Of a stretch of 41,614 bases of DNA, positions 25,091 to 33,233 are shown in pieces. Location: assembly GCA_900541695.1 (NCBI GenBank), contig UQKL01000018.1, positions 1 to 41,614 on the forward strand, in the 5' to 3' direction. A model generated the notes under the pieces. That model was not told where the DNA came from and did no database searches. It saw nothing but the letters and a program-made list of their open reading frames with translations. Source of the DNA: an uncultured Collinsella sp. (GTDB taxonomy: Bacteria > Actinomycetota > Coriobacteriia > Coriobacteriales > Coriobacteriaceae). How positions within the stretch are numbered: position 1 is the first letter of the stretch; every line of letters starts with the position of its first letter. The position numbers and the translations under genes were made by a program.

Positions 25091-25128
25091 GCGGGGCCGC
25101 TGGCAACATCGCCAGCGGCCCCGCTTTT
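25091..25128 (+). terminator. Strong terminator after the DUF3516 helicase
   Basis: A perfect 14-bp GC-rich stem, 25091-25104 paired with 25111-25124, has a six-base loop (AACATC) and is followed by TTTT on the plus strand. It lies 20 bases after the helicase stop. The stem can also serve the convergent DUF2130 gene, but on the minus strand the T-run is poor (TTCGTTCC). Confidence 0.85.
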
Positions 25129-25145
25129 GCACTATATGCTATGCC

Positions 25146-26903
25146 TTACTCGGCATCCTCGACCTCATACGAATCCGCCTCGGCTGGCTCATCGTTTGTC
25201 TCTGTCGCAGCCCCGCGCGCCTCGTCAAACGCCGTCTTCATGGTCTTGTTGCCCCACGTGAGCTTGCGAATGGTAAGATCGTCGGCCTTCTTGTTGGCCA
25301 GGCGCAGGTTGTTCTCGGAAGACAGCAACGCCTCCTTGGTTTTCTGCAGATGGCTAATCGTCTTGTCGATCTCATCGATTGCCGTTTGGAACTTGCGGCT
25401 CGCGATCTCGTAGTTGCGGCCGAAATCATTCTTGAACTTTTCCATCTTGGCTTCGAAGTTCGTGACGTCGATGTTCTGCTGCTTGTACTCCGCCAACTCC
25501 TGCTTATAACGCAGCGAACCCATGGCAGCGTTGCGAAGAAGCGTGATCATGGGAATGAAGAACTGCGGGCGGATCACGTACATCTTCTCATAGCGGTAAC
25601 TCACGTCGACGATACCTGCGTTATAGAGCTCGCTCTCGGGCTCGAGCAGCGTGCAAAGCACCGCGTACTCACAGCCTTTCTGGCGACGATCGTGATCGAG
25701 TTTCTTAAAGAAGTCCTCGTTTTTATGCTTGGTCGCAGTCTCGTCGTTCTCGTTTTTCATCTCGAACATAATCGAAATGACCTCGTTACCGCTCGCGTCG
25801 CACTCGCGGAAGATAAAGTCGCCCTTGGTACCCTCGGACGCATCGTTATCTTTCTCGAAGTACGCGTTAGGGAACGCTGTCATGCGCAGACGGTTGAACT
25901 CGGTCTCGCAGTGTTGCTCGAGAGACTCGCCCACCATCTTGGTGGACAGGCGGACCTTCATGTCCTTAAGGCGCTCAATCTCTTCATCCTTGTAGCGAAT
26001 CAGGTCATCGCTCGCGCGCTTGGCCTGCGCAAGCTCGAGCTCGTGTGCCGCCTTGGCCTGCTCCTCGCGAGAATCGCGCACTGCCAGCTCGCTCGTCAGC
26101 TTGGCACGCGCCTCATCGCGCTCTCGCTCCGCCGCGGCGACCGCCTCTGACAGGTTCATTTTTGCCATCAGTTCCTGCTCGCGCAGTTGGGCACGCAGGC
26201 CCTCGGCCTCTTGCTCGGACTGTGCCTTTGCGGCAGAAAACCTCTCTTGCACCTTCACGCGATAGTCAGCAAGCGCGCGCTCGGCCTCGCCGCGAGCGGC
26301 ATCGAGCTCACGCTGCGACTCGGCCGCGGCGGCGGCAAGCGCCATCTCCTGGGCCTTGTCCGCCGCAGAGAGCTTTGCCTGCAATTCGGCAATCTGCGCA
26401 TCGCGTGCAGCCAAATCGTTTTGAGCAGCATTGCGCGCCGCCGACTCGACGAGCTTGGCTTCGTCATCTTTACGCTCCAGCTGCGCACGCAAATTGTCGA
26501 TTTTTCGCTGAAGCTCGGCATTCTCCTTTTGAGCGTCGGCACGAGCCTCAACCGCCGCGCGCTGGCTTGCGCTCTCGCGCTCTGCGGCAGCGCCCTCGAG
26601 CTTGGCGCGCAGCTCGGAAAGCTCGGCATCGCGCTTGGCAACCTCTTGTGCCAGCTTCTGCTCCGCGGCGTTCTTCTGCTCGACAAGCTGAGCGTTGCGC
26701 TGAGACTCTGCCTTTTGCAAGGCAGCCGTCGAACGCGAGCGCTCAAGTTCCAGTGCCTGCTCGCCCTCGCGCTGGACTGCCTTCACACGCTCATCCAGGT
26801 CGCGCGAAAACTCGGCATTGCGCACTTGCTTGACGATGTCCGCATAGCCAGACGCATCGACCTTAAAAACTTCGCCACAATGCGGGCACTTGATCTCGTT
26901 CAT
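25146..26903 (-). CDS. DUF2130 coiled-coil protein
   Basis: A 585-residue protein. The N-terminus has one zinc-knuckle half (CPHCGEVF). Residues about 30-300 form a long Ala/Glu/Arg-rich coiled coil with heptad character. From about 310 the DUF2130 domain follows, with [20 protein letters not shown], a segment [20 protein letters not shown], and [19 protein letters not shown]. The acidic/Lys pattern of this domain has been compared with nuclease-like folds, but its activity is unknown. GAGGAG sits five bases before the ATG. The gene stands alone between two terminators. Confidence 0.85.
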   Translation of the reverse strand: MNEIKCPHCGEVFKVDASGYADIVKQVRNAEFSRDLDERVKAVQREGEQALELERSRSTAALQKAESQRNAQLVEQKNAAEQKLAQEVAKRDAELSELRAKLEGAAAERESASQRAAVEARADAQKENAELQRKIDNLRAQLERKDDEAKLVESAARNAAQNDLAARDAQIAELQAKLSAADKAQEMALAAAAAESQRELDAARGEAERALADYRVKVQERFSAAKAQSEQEAEGLRAQLREQELMAKMNLSEAVAAAERERDEARAKLTSELAVRDSREEQAKAAHELELAQAKRASDDLIRYKDEEIERLKDMKVRLSTKMVGESLEQHCETEFNRLRMTAFPNAYFEKDNDASEGTKGDFIFRECDASGNEVISIMFEMKNENDETATKHKNEDFFKKLDHDRRQKGCEYAVLCTLLEPESELYNAGIVDVSYRYEKMYVIRPQFFIPMITLLRNAAMGSLRYKQELAEYKQQNIDVTNFEAKMEKFKNDFGRNYEIASRKFQTAIDEIDKTISHLQKTKEALLSSENNLRLANKKADDLTIRKLTWGNKTMKTAFDEARGAATETNDEPAEADSYEVEDAE

Positions 26904-26961
26904 AGCAGCTCCTCGATGGACGCAAATTTCAACCGACTACACTCTACCGCGCCGCACGGAC

Positions 26962-26995
26962 AAAAAGGCGCCGCCGCCAGAATGGCAACGGCGCC
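26962..26995 (-). terminator. Terminator of the PTS-chbG transcript
   Basis: GGCGCCG at 26967-26973 pairs with CGGCGCC at 26989-26995, and an inner GCCA/TGGC stem (26976-26979, 26983-26986) extends it. Read on the minus strand the stem is followed by TTTTTG. It lies 46 bases beyond the chbG stop, after the repeat element at 27000-27032, and separates chbG from the DUF2130 gene. Confidence 0.75.
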
Positions 26996-26999
26996 AGAA

Positions 27000-27032
27000 C
27001 CACCACAAAGGTGCCTGTCCCCTTTGTGGTGG
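27000..27032. repeat. REP-like stem-loop, copy 3 (variant stem)
   Basis: A perfect 12-bp stem, CCACCACAAAGG at 27000-27011 and CCTTTGTGGTGG at 27021-27032, encloses the loop TGCCTGTCC, the reverse complement of GGACAGGCA. The stem sequence differs from the copies at 13.1 and 38.6 kb, but the loop core GGGACAGG is the same. It sits just after the chbG stop. Confidence 0.7.
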
Positions 27033-27041
27033 CATGGGTCA

Positions 27042-27806
27042 CTACAGGTCGCGATAGTCGACCAGGCGAAGATCAGGTTGAGACCCGAGCCAAGCGCGCA
27101 GCTCAGGGTCGATCAGCGCGTCGACTTCCTTGGTACGATCGGTCGTAAGCGAGCTGTTCTCGAGGATAAACCGATCGAGATAGCCCGGGTGGCACACAAA
27201 GACGACCGTCTCGCCGTCGGACATCTCGCGAACCGTCTGCATAATCGAGTCCTTGGGTTCGTAGCCCGGCTCCATCGAATGCATCACCATGCGCAGATCA
27301 GTATTTCCGCAACGCACCACCGCCGTGGGGTCGAAGCTCGCCTTTTGCTCCTTAAGGCCCAGCTCCTGGGCAACCGCCGAGATCGCTCGGTTAAGGTTTT
27401 CGCTCATGACGGCATGGGCCTCAAAGTAATCGGGCTCGCGGCCCACAATCTCGACAAAACGGTCGTGCTGTGCGCGGATCTCGATGCAGGCCTCGTCGAA
27501 GTCTATCAGCTCCTCACCGCGCTTAAAATGCTCACGGAAGGTACGGCTGCTATGGAACTCGCCGCTCTCGTTGAGCATGCTCGGGATGAGCGCCGGATCG
27601 GCGCACGGCTTGCCCAGGCACACGTTGGTATGCTGGCCCACTGCAATATCGGCATCCGCCACGAGCGACCACCCACGCTCGGCCTCGGGCATATTAGGCA
27701 TAAGGCCCGCCGAGCGCACCAGGCCCTCGTTGACGCTTCGGGCAATCCCCAGGTCAACAGCATACGAATAACCGATATCATCGGCACGAATAAGCAATTG
27801 CTTCAT
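27042..27806 (-). CDS. chbG: ChbG/HpnK (YdjC) family carbohydrate deacetylase
   Basis: A 254-residue protein of the YdjC/ChbG fold. The metal-binding and catalytic residues are visible: RADDIGYS with D9-D10, QHTNVCLG with H59, YFEAHAVMS with H131, and VCHPGYLD with H206. ChbG removes an acetyl group from chito-oligosaccharides; relatives act on other N-acetylated sugars. The gene follows the PTS EIIBC gene by 78 bases with a perfect hairpin in between, so the deacetylase may process the imported sugar phosphate. This points to an N-acetylated or acetylated disaccharide as substrate. GGAG precedes the ATG. The gene symbol reflects family only. Confidence 0.8.
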   Translation of the reverse strand: MKQLLIRADDIGYSYAVDLGIARSVNEGLVRSAGLMPNMPEAERGWSLVADADIAVGQHTNVCLGKPCADPALIPSMLNESGEFHSSRTFREHFKRGEELIDFDEACIEIRAQHDRFVEIVGREPDYFEAHAVMSENLNRAISAVAQELGLKEQKASFDPTAVVRCGNTDLRMVMHSMEPGYEPKDSIMQTVREMSDGETVVFVCHPGYLDRFILENSSLTTDRTKEVDALIDPELRAWLGSQPDLRLVDYRDL

Positions 27807-27824
27807 AACGACTCCAATCTATGG

Positions 27825-27856
27825 AAAGGGGCACTTGGAGTGTAGCCAAGTGCCCC
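27825..27856 (-). terminator. Hairpin between PTS gene and chbG (attenuator-like)
   Basis: An 11-bp perfect stem, 27828-27838 with 27846-27856, has a seven-base loop. On the minus strand it is followed by only TTT, so termination is probably partial. It could lower chbG expression relative to the transporter or protect the upstream mRNA end. Confidence 0.55.
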
Positions 27857-27884
27857 AGGTAATTATCCTACCTAAACAGATGTC

Positions 27885-29333
27885 TTAAGCCTTAGCGGCA
27901 GCAACATCTTCCTCGAGCTGATCCTTGCTAAAGCCAAAGAGGTAGGCGATGGCAGCGGCGGCAACAAATGCAGCGCCCGATGCAACGCAACCCCAGACGA
28001 GATTAGCCGTTCCGCCGGCAACAAAGCCGGTGACGCCCAGAATATTGGTCGCGCCCAGAACATACGTTGTCACATTGGTGAGGGCTGCGATCAAACCGCC
28101 GATAGCACCGCCGGCAACCATGGCGCCCAGGCAGCGAGTGTACTTAAAGCCACAGCCATACAGTGCGGGCTCCGTCACGCCGCCCACGATACCGGAGAGC
28201 GAGAAGCCGAGCATGGCGCCCTTCTCGTCGGTCTCCTTAAGGCGCAGGAAGGCACCGAAGGCCATGCCCCACGTAGCGAACTGAGAGATACCGGCCGCGA
28301 CCATAACGCAGGAGTCGGAGCCCAGGGTGAGCAGCTGCACAATACCAAGGGCAAGCAGGACCTGGTGCATACCGGTCATAACTAGGAACTCCCAAAGTGC
28401 GGCAATGACGACGAGGGAGAGGATGGTGACGATGCCGCCGGCGTTACCGAGACCGAACATAAAGTTGCCGACCATGCTGCCCAGGATGGAGCCAATCGGA
28501 GCCAAAGCGCACAGCGAAACGGGAATCATGACGGCCATGGTGCCCACGGGTACAAACACCGTAGAGAGCATGTCGGGAACGACCTTCTTCATGAACTTCT
28601 CGACGACCATAAGCACCGGCATGGACAGAACCATGGGGAGCACGGTGGAGGAATAGTTGTTCAGCTGGGCCGGCAGTACGCCGTAGACCATGGTGGTCGT
28701 TACGCCCGAATCCGCCGCAGCGTTGACCAACGTCATGAACTCAGGAGCAATGAGCACACCGCCGAGCATCATGCCGAGTGGCTGGCTGCAGCCAAGCTGC
28801 TTCGCAGCAGCCCAACCCAAATAAACGGGAAGGAAATAATAGCCAGCGTTATAAATCCAGTTGTAGAAGAAGTTGTAGATGTCGGAGTCGGCAGACCAAA
28901 TACCGAGCATGCCGTCACCGCAAACCACGGCGATGGTACGGAACATGGCAGCGCCCATGATGATGGGGATCGTCATGACCATGGTCTTGGAGAGATAGTT
29001 GAGGATCTTGTTGCCCACAGTCTTGAGCGTCAGCGGCTCCTTGGTGCCGCTATCGAGGTTCTCGTCAATGGAGCCTTCGCCTTTAACTCCCAGCGCAATG
29101 GCGGCGTCGTAGACCTTCGGTACGTTCTGGCCAATGATGACCTGATACTGGCCGCCAGACCACTGTGCGCCCAGTACACCCTTGATCTTCTTAACTTCAT
29201 CGTCATTGGGGATGGACTGATCCTTGAGGTTCAGACGCAAGCGGGTCATGCAGTGTGTCACGTTCGTCACATTGGAGGCGCCGCCGACGGCAGCAAGCAC
29301 ATCCTCGGCAATCTTCTTGTTATCGACAGCCAT
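27885..29333 (-). CDS. PTS transporter, EIIBC fusion (Glc superfamily)
   Basis: A 482-residue sugar transporter. The EIIB domain (about 1-85) has the phosphorylated cysteine C28 in THCMTRLRL. From about 105 the EIIC domain has eight to ten membrane segments and the family motif GGVTEPALYG near residue 380. It lacks a C-terminal EIIA domain, so phosphate must come from a separate EIIA. Beta-glucoside, sucrose and trehalose transporters of this kind cannot be told apart by eye, and the downstream chbG suggests an acetylated sugar. I set the start at the ATG at 29333, with GAAGGG upstream. The operon is likely controlled by the antiterminator upstream through the RAT/terminator in its leader. 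Confidence 0.88.
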   Translation of the reverse strand: MAVDNKKIAEDVLAAVGGASNVTNVTHCMTRLRLNLKDQSIPNDDEVKKIKGVLGAQWSGGQYQVIIGQNVPKVYDAAIALGVKGEGSIDENLDSGTKEPLTLKTVGNKILNYLSKTMVMTIPIIMGAAMFRTIAVVCGDGMLGIWSADSDIYNFFYNWIYNAGYYFLPVYLGWAAAKQLGCSQPLGMMLGGVLIAPEFMTLVNAAADSGVTTTMVYGVLPAQLNNYSSTVLPMVLSMPVLMVVEKFMKKVVPDMLSTVFVPVGTMAVMIPVSLCALAPIGSILGSMVGNFMFGLGNAGGIVTILSLVVIAALWEFLVMTGMHQVLLALGIVQLLTLGSDSCVMVAAGISQFATWGMAFGAFLRLKETDEKGAMLGFSLSGIVGGVTEPALYGCGFKYTRCLGAMVAGGAIGGLIAALTNVTTYVLGATNILGVTGFVAGGTANLVWGCVASGAAFVAAAAIAYLFGFSKDQLEEDVAAAKA

Positions 29334-29472
29334 GTCGAATCCCTTCTCTTCCAACTAAAGGTCTGTGGGGCTTCACAGCATCAAGACGCACGATTCCGCT
29401 CGCGCCTGCGCAGCGCGCGACGCCCGTTGGCAAGAGATTTCATTGCATGTGATTCCCGGGTGGATCGACATG

Positions 29473-29544
29473 AAAAAAGCCCCACGCACAACCGACGGAG
29501 ACCCAATAATGGCCTCGACAGAATCGGTAGTGCCTCTCGGAGCT
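29473..29544 (-). terminator. Leader terminator overlapping the RAT element
   Basis: On the minus strand AGCTCC and GCAC (29544 downward to about 29530) can pair with GTGC and GGGGCT (about 29490-29479), followed by TTTTTT at 29473-29478. The pairing includes one wobble and an internal loop, with a loop of about 40 bases. The 5' arm lies inside the RAT-like hairpin, so the two structures exclude each other. Confidence 0.6.
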
Positions 29545-29562
29545 GCACCGTGAGTAACACCC
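29526..29562 (-). promoter_or_regulatory. RAT-like ribonucleic antiterminator
   Basis: On the minus strand the segment begins GGGTGTTACTC and ends GAGAGGCACTACC. This resembles the LicT/BglG RAT consensus (5' half GGxTTGTTACTG, 3' half CAGGCAAAACC), with outer GGT/ACC and inner CTC/GAG pairs. The apical loop is longer than usual. Binding of the LicT-type protein encoded upstream would stabilise this hairpin and block the overlapping terminator. The whole 341-base gap between the antiterminator gene and the PTS gene otherwise shows no small gene. Confidence 0.6.
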
Positions 29563-29674
29563 AACACACGGCGAGTATATGCGGCAGATACGTTTACTGT
29601 GGCTCAGATTGCCGACAAACGGTAGGAAACGACCCGCGAACGGTCACTATGACGGAAATAAAACGCCAGAGAAC

Positions 29675-30511
29675 CTATTTATTCAAGCTTGCAGGAGCCA
29701 CGCGATTCACGTGCATGATCAGATAGACGAGCTCTTCTTGGGCCAATGGCTCGCCAAAGGCCTCTTGAATCAGAGCGTCAATACGATGAGCGCAGCGCGA
29801 TGCCGCAGGATATTGCTCCACGAGCACGTCGTAAAGACCTGAGTTCTCGGTGTCAATCGGCTCTTTCTTTGCCACGCGATCGAGCAGATAGCGCACATGG
29901 GTGGCAAAGCGAGTAAAAGCAAACGACGAGCGATCGACCGTCACGCCCAACTCTTCCTGAATAATCGCAACCGTCATATCGAGAAGATGTTCCTCGTGCT
30001 GCTCGGCAAGTACGCGCCGCTCGCTCGGCTTAATCGCCGCATTGATAATCGACATGGCGATACCCGCGGCCTCACTCTGGGGCATGCGAACGGCAAAAAT
30101 TTTCTTAATGCCGCGAACGGCTAGCTCGCCCAATCGATACTCAATAGGATGCAGCTGCTCCAGATCGCGCTTGAGCGGCAACGACACCACCATATGTCCA
30201 CGGGCGCGCTTAATGGCAAACTGGATATGATCTGCCAGCGTAATGGGCAGATTAGGACTCAATTCGTACGAAAGCTGTCCGGTCGCAATATCTGCCAGCT
30301 GAGCAGAAAACTCAAGCACCTCGGGGTCGACCTCGTCGATGAACGCCAGATACTTTGAATCGATGCCGTAAAAGGTGCGCGTGACGACGTCCAGGTCGAC
30401 CTCGTGCGGCATGTCGCCAAAGCCGATGCCGCGACCCAACGCGATGAGCTGGCGCCCCGCTCCGTCTTCGCAGATGGCAGCGTTGTGGTTAATGCGCTGG
30501 ATAGCCCTCAT
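29675..30511 (-). CDS. licT: BglG/LicT family transcriptional antiterminator
   Basis: A 278-residue RNA-binding regulator. Residues 1-55 are the CAT RNA-binding domain (MRAIQRINHNAAICEDGAG, then ALGRGIGFG). Two PRD domains follow. PRD1 has H95 (LADHIQF), but at the position of its second conserved histidine there is S154 (GIAMSIINA). PRD2 keeps both, H205 (FATHVRYLL) and H267 (LIMHVNR). PRD phosphorylation by the PTS tunes antitermination at RAT sites. Start at 30511, with AGGAG ten bases upstream; a longer frame to 30556 covers the preceding terminator and is unlikely. The target is the leader of the PTS gene just downstream. The gene symbol is by family. Confidence 0.85.
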   Translation of the reverse strand: MRAIQRINHNAAICEDGAGRQLIALGRGIGFGDMPHEVDLDVVTRTFYGIDSKYLAFIDEVDPEVLEFSAQLADIATGQLSYELSPNLPITLADHIQFAIKRARGHMVVSLPLKRDLEQLHPIEYRLGELAVRGIKKIFAVRMPQSEAAGIAMSIINAAIKPSERRVLAEQHEEHLLDMTVAIIQEELGVTVDRSSFAFTRFATHVRYLLDRVAKKEPIDTENSGLYDVLVEQYPAASRCAHRIDALIQEAFGEPLAQEELVYLIMHVNRVAPASLNK

Positions 30512-30529
30512 GGAATCATCGCTCCTACT

Positions 30530-30562
30530 AAAACGCACCGTGTAGACCATCCACACGGCGCG
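30530..30562 (-). terminator. Terminator after the metallophosphoesterase gene
   Basis: On the minus strand CGC-CGTGT pairs with ACACGGTGCG (one bulged base), followed by TTTTAG. It ends the metallophosphoesterase transcript about 25 bases after its stop and separates it from licT. Confidence 0.6.
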
Positions 30563-30584
30563 TTTATTCTACCTGCACTTGCAG

Positions 30585-31130
30585 CTACAGTCCAAAGAAG
30601 CTCAAGATCTGGTCTCGGCTTACGGGCTTGTAATCGTTGGCATCGAGACCGACATCGTAGCGGAAGATGGGGCGTTCGCGATCGCGGTTGCGCGCGTTGG
30701 TACGGTCTCCCCTGCTGTGGATATGCCCGTGCAGCATGATGGCGCCACGCGCCTTGCCATTCCAACTGAGCATGGGGTAGTGGCTCATAACCAGACGGTG
30801 GCCCTTGGCATAGCCGGGAGCAATCTCCAGGTAATCGCGCACGTCTTCCCAAATCTGCGGTGCGCCAGGATCTCCCCAGTCGCCGTCATGGTTGCCACGG
30901 ATGAGAGTCACGTTCTGGCATTCGATGCGCTCGCGCAAGCGCACCGCCTCCGCCATGGGCAAGCGATACGTAAAGTCTCCCAGGATATAGAGACGGTCGT
31001 CCGCCGCCACGCACTCATTGATGGCATCGATGACCTTGCGGTTCATCTCCTCGACCGAGCCAAACGGCCGGTCCATGTCGTGCAAGATATTCGTATCGCC
31101 CAGGTGCAGGTCGGCGGTAAACCACATCAT
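30585..31130 (-). CDS. Metallophosphoesterase (calcineurin-like), phage-type fold
   Basis: A 181-residue calcineurin-like phosphoesterase. The metal motifs are all visible: DLHLGD (residues 7-12), LGDF, RGNHDGD and HGHIHSR, with a further H in SHYP. The length and order match the small MPE subfamily (YfcE-distant) found in many bacteria, whose substrates are mostly unknown. I prefer the ATGATG start at 31130, with GAGG upstream; an ATG at 31145 in the same frame has no site. It runs in the same direction as the microprotein and HIRAN genes, with a 66-base gap. Confidence 0.85.
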   Translation of the reverse strand: MMWFTADLHLGDTNILHDMDRPFGSVEEMNRKVIDAINECVAADDRLYILGDFTYRLPMAEAVRLRERIECQNVTLIRGNHDGDWGDPGAPQIWEDVRDYLEIAPGYAKGHRLVMSHYPMLSWNGKARGAIMLHGHIHSRGDRTNARNRDRERPIFRYDVGLDANDYKPVSRDQILSFFGL

Positions 31131-31196
31131 CGTCTCTGTCCTCATTTCGCAATGCGTCTAACACGTGCCTAGTATACAGACGCTTTGGCGCGGCGG

Positions 31197-31376
31197 TTAG
31201 CCAAAGAGCCCACCGAACAGGCCCCGGCGGCGCTTGTCTTGCTTTTTCGACGCGTCACCCCGGGCGTTCTTGTCCTGGCGCTTCTTACGATCCTGCTCCA
31301 ACTCATCGTCATCGAGTAGCATATCCCACTCAAACGGATCGTCTGCCAGATCGAACAGATCATCGCCATCAAACAT
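31197..31376 (-). CDS. 59-residue highly charged microprotein
   Basis: A small gene read by hand on the minus strand: ATG at 31376, TAA at 31197-31199, and GGGAGG six bases before the start. The 59-residue product has an acidic N-terminal half (MFDGDDLFDLADDPFEWDM), then a Lys/Arg/Asp/Gln-rich stretch, and ends in RRRGLFGGLFG. No signal or membrane segment. The strong charge split (acid N, basic C, Gly-Phe tail) suggests a partner-binding peptide for a nucleic acid or protein complex. It follows the HIRAN gene by 18 bases, so the two form an operon. No family is known to me. Confidence 0.7.
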   Translation of the reverse strand: MFDGDDLFDLADDPFEWDMLLDDDELEQDRKKRQDKNARGDASKKQDKRRRGLFGGLFG

Positions 31377-31394
31377 GGCCGCCTCCCTTGCCGA

Positions 31395-31721
31395 TTAGCG
31401 AGCGTCCACCACGTAGAGGCCAACGCGCACCTGATGCCACGGGCTGCGCTCGGGAGCAACCTGCTGCACGCGGACCTCAAATACGTCCTCATGGCCGTAA
31501 TACATCATCAAGGACAGCGGGCCGACCTCGTTTCCCGGAACATAGCCAAGTTTGGTCTTGCCATAGTAGATCGCAACCGCCTCGGGATCATGGGGATTAT
31601 CGCGCTCGGCGCACAGCGTCAGTTTATCGCCCGCTTTAAGATCGCCTAGGACCAAAGCGCCGTCGGCATACTGAAATCCCGCAATATGAAACGACAGAAG
31701 AACACGCGAAGGCTCGTACAT
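31395..31721 (-). CDS. Stand-alone HIRAN domain protein
   Basis: A 108-residue protein that consists almost wholly of a HIRAN domain. It has the signature LTLCAERDNPHDPEAVAIYY followed by GYVPGNEVGPLS, the pattern by which eukaryotic HLTF recognises 3' ssDNA ends. In bacteria HIRAN proteins are often separate and their role is unclear, though links to DNA repair or stalled forks have been proposed. GAGGAG lies five bases before the ATG. It is the first gene of a two-gene run with the charged microprotein. Confidence 0.85.
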   Translation of the reverse strand: MYEPSRVLLSFHIAGFQYADGALVLGDLKAGDKLTLCAERDNPHDPEAVAIYYGKTKLGYVPGNEVGPLSLMMYYGHEDVFEVRVQQVAPERSPWHQVRVGLYVVDAR

Positions 31722-31844
31722 GGCAACTCCTCTAACGGCCGGATAAACCGGCGCTTAACCTTATTGAGAAGTCTACGAGCTCGTGCGGACACAAATTCAT
31801 CCTGTCTGCGTCTTTTCGACCGTTTGTCCTTACGCCATCTGATT

Positions 31845-33224
31845 CTAATGCACAAACATGCGCACGAACTTGTGCTTCCAGCTTGCGTAAGGAGCATAGC
31901 GGAATGGCACGTCCAGCCAGGTTGCCTTGTTCACGATGCTCTTCTTGTGGCTAAACGTATCGAAGCTCTCGCGGCCATGGTACTGCCCCATACCGCTCGC
32001 ACCCATGCCGCCAAAGCCCATATGGCTCGTGGCCAAATGCATGATGGTGTCGTTGACACAGCCGCCACCAAAAGGCACGTAACGCACAAAACGCTGCTGA
32101 ACTGCGCGATCCTGGCTAAAGATATACAGGGCCAGCGGCGTCGGGCGATTCGTAATGAATGCCTCGGCCTCATCCAAGCTCTCAAACGACAGCACCGGTA
32201 AGATGGGACCGAAAATCTCCTCCTGCATTACGGCGTCCTCAGGCGCCACGCCGTCTAGAATTGTCGGCTCAATCTTGAGCGATGACTCGCGCGCTGTGCC
32301 TCCCAGCACAACCTTATCGGGATCGATCAGCCCGCGCACGCGCGCAAAATGCTTGGCGTTGACGATATGGCCGTAATCCTCGTTATCGAGCGGATGCTCG
32401 CCAAACATACGGTGGGCCTCTTCCTTGATGAGCCCCAGCAGCTCGTCGTGCACGCTCGTATCGACCAGCAGGTAGTCGGGCGCCACGCAGGTCTGCCCCA
32501 CGTTGAGCCATTTACCAAAGGCGATGCGCCGTGCCGCGACCTTCAAGTTTGCCGTCGCATCCACGATGCAGGGACTCTTTCCGCCCAGCTCAAGCGTCAC
32601 GGGCGTAAGGTTTTTACTTGCGCGCTCCATGACGAGCTTGCCGACCGGAACGCTACCGGTAAAGAAAATCTTGTCCCAGCACTCGTCGAGCAGCGCTTCG
32701 TTTTCGGCGCGCCCGCCCTCGACAACCGTCACCAGGCGCGGATCAAATGCCTCTTCACAGATTTGCTTGAGCACCGCGCTCGATGTCGGAGCATAGGCGC
32801 TCGGCTTGATGACCACGGTATTGCCCGCGGCAAGAGCGCCGGCGAGCGGCTCGAGCGTTAGCAAAAACGGGTAGTTCCAGGGCGCCATGATGAGCGTGAC
32901 GCCATAGGGCACGGCTTGCGTTTTGCACACACTCACGGCGTTGGCAAGGTCACACGGACGCAGGCGCGGACGACTCCATCGAGCCACATGAGCGATCTGA
33001 TGACGAATCTCGGAAAGCGACGTGCCGATCTCGCACATATACGCCTCGTCATGCGACTTTCCCAAATCGGTCTTGAGCGCATGGGCAATATCGGCCTCGT
33101 GCGCCCGTACCGTATCGCGTAAACTCACGAGCGCGCGGCGTCGAGCATCGACATCAAACGTGGCGTGCGTCTTAAAGTAGGTGCGCTGATCGCCGACGAT
33201 GCGCGCAATTTCCTCGGTGTTCAT
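31845..33224 (-). CDS. NAD(P)-dependent aldehyde dehydrogenase
   Basis: A 459-residue class 3-type aldehyde dehydrogenase. The nucleotide-binding segment is FFTGSVPVGKLVMERASKNL, the glutamate motif is LELGGKSPCIV, and the catalytic cysteine lies in VGQTCVAPDYLLV. The C-terminus has GGCVNDTIMH and SGMGQYHGRESFDTFSHKK, typical of the fatty-aldehyde subfamily. The gene follows the iron alcohol dehydrogenase by nine bases, and its GGAGGG ribosome binding site overlaps that gene's stop. Together they would interconvert an alcohol, an aldehyde and an acid, with fermentation or aldehyde detoxification as likely roles. Confidence 0.93.
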   Translation of the reverse strand: MNTEEIARIVGDQRTYFKTHATFDVDARRRALVSLRDTVRAHEADIAHALKTDLGKSHDEAYMCEIGTSLSEIRHQIAHVARWSRPRLRPCDLANAVSVCKTQAVPYGVTLIMAPWNYPFLLTLEPLAGALAAGNTVVIKPSAYAPTSSAVLKQICEEAFDPRLVTVVEGGRAENEALLDECWDKIFFTGSVPVGKLVMERASKNLTPVTLELGGKSPCIVDATANLKVAARRIAFGKWLNVGQTCVAPDYLLVDTSVHDELLGLIKEEAHRMFGEHPLDNEDYGHIVNAKHFARVRGLIDPDKVVLGGTARESSLKIEPTILDGVAPEDAVMQEEIFGPILPVLSFESLDEAEAFITNRPTPLALYIFSQDRAVQQRFVRYVPFGGGCVNDTIMHLATSHMGFGGMGASGMGQYHGRESFDTFSHKKSIVNKATWLDVPFRYAPYASWKHKFVRMFVH

Positions 33225-33233
33225 GGCACCCTC

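Noticed and set aside
26187..27845. Plus-strand frame of 552 codons opposite the DUF2130 and chbG genes
   Set aside because: It runs through two unrelated genes and a terminator on the other strand, so it cannot be a real gene.
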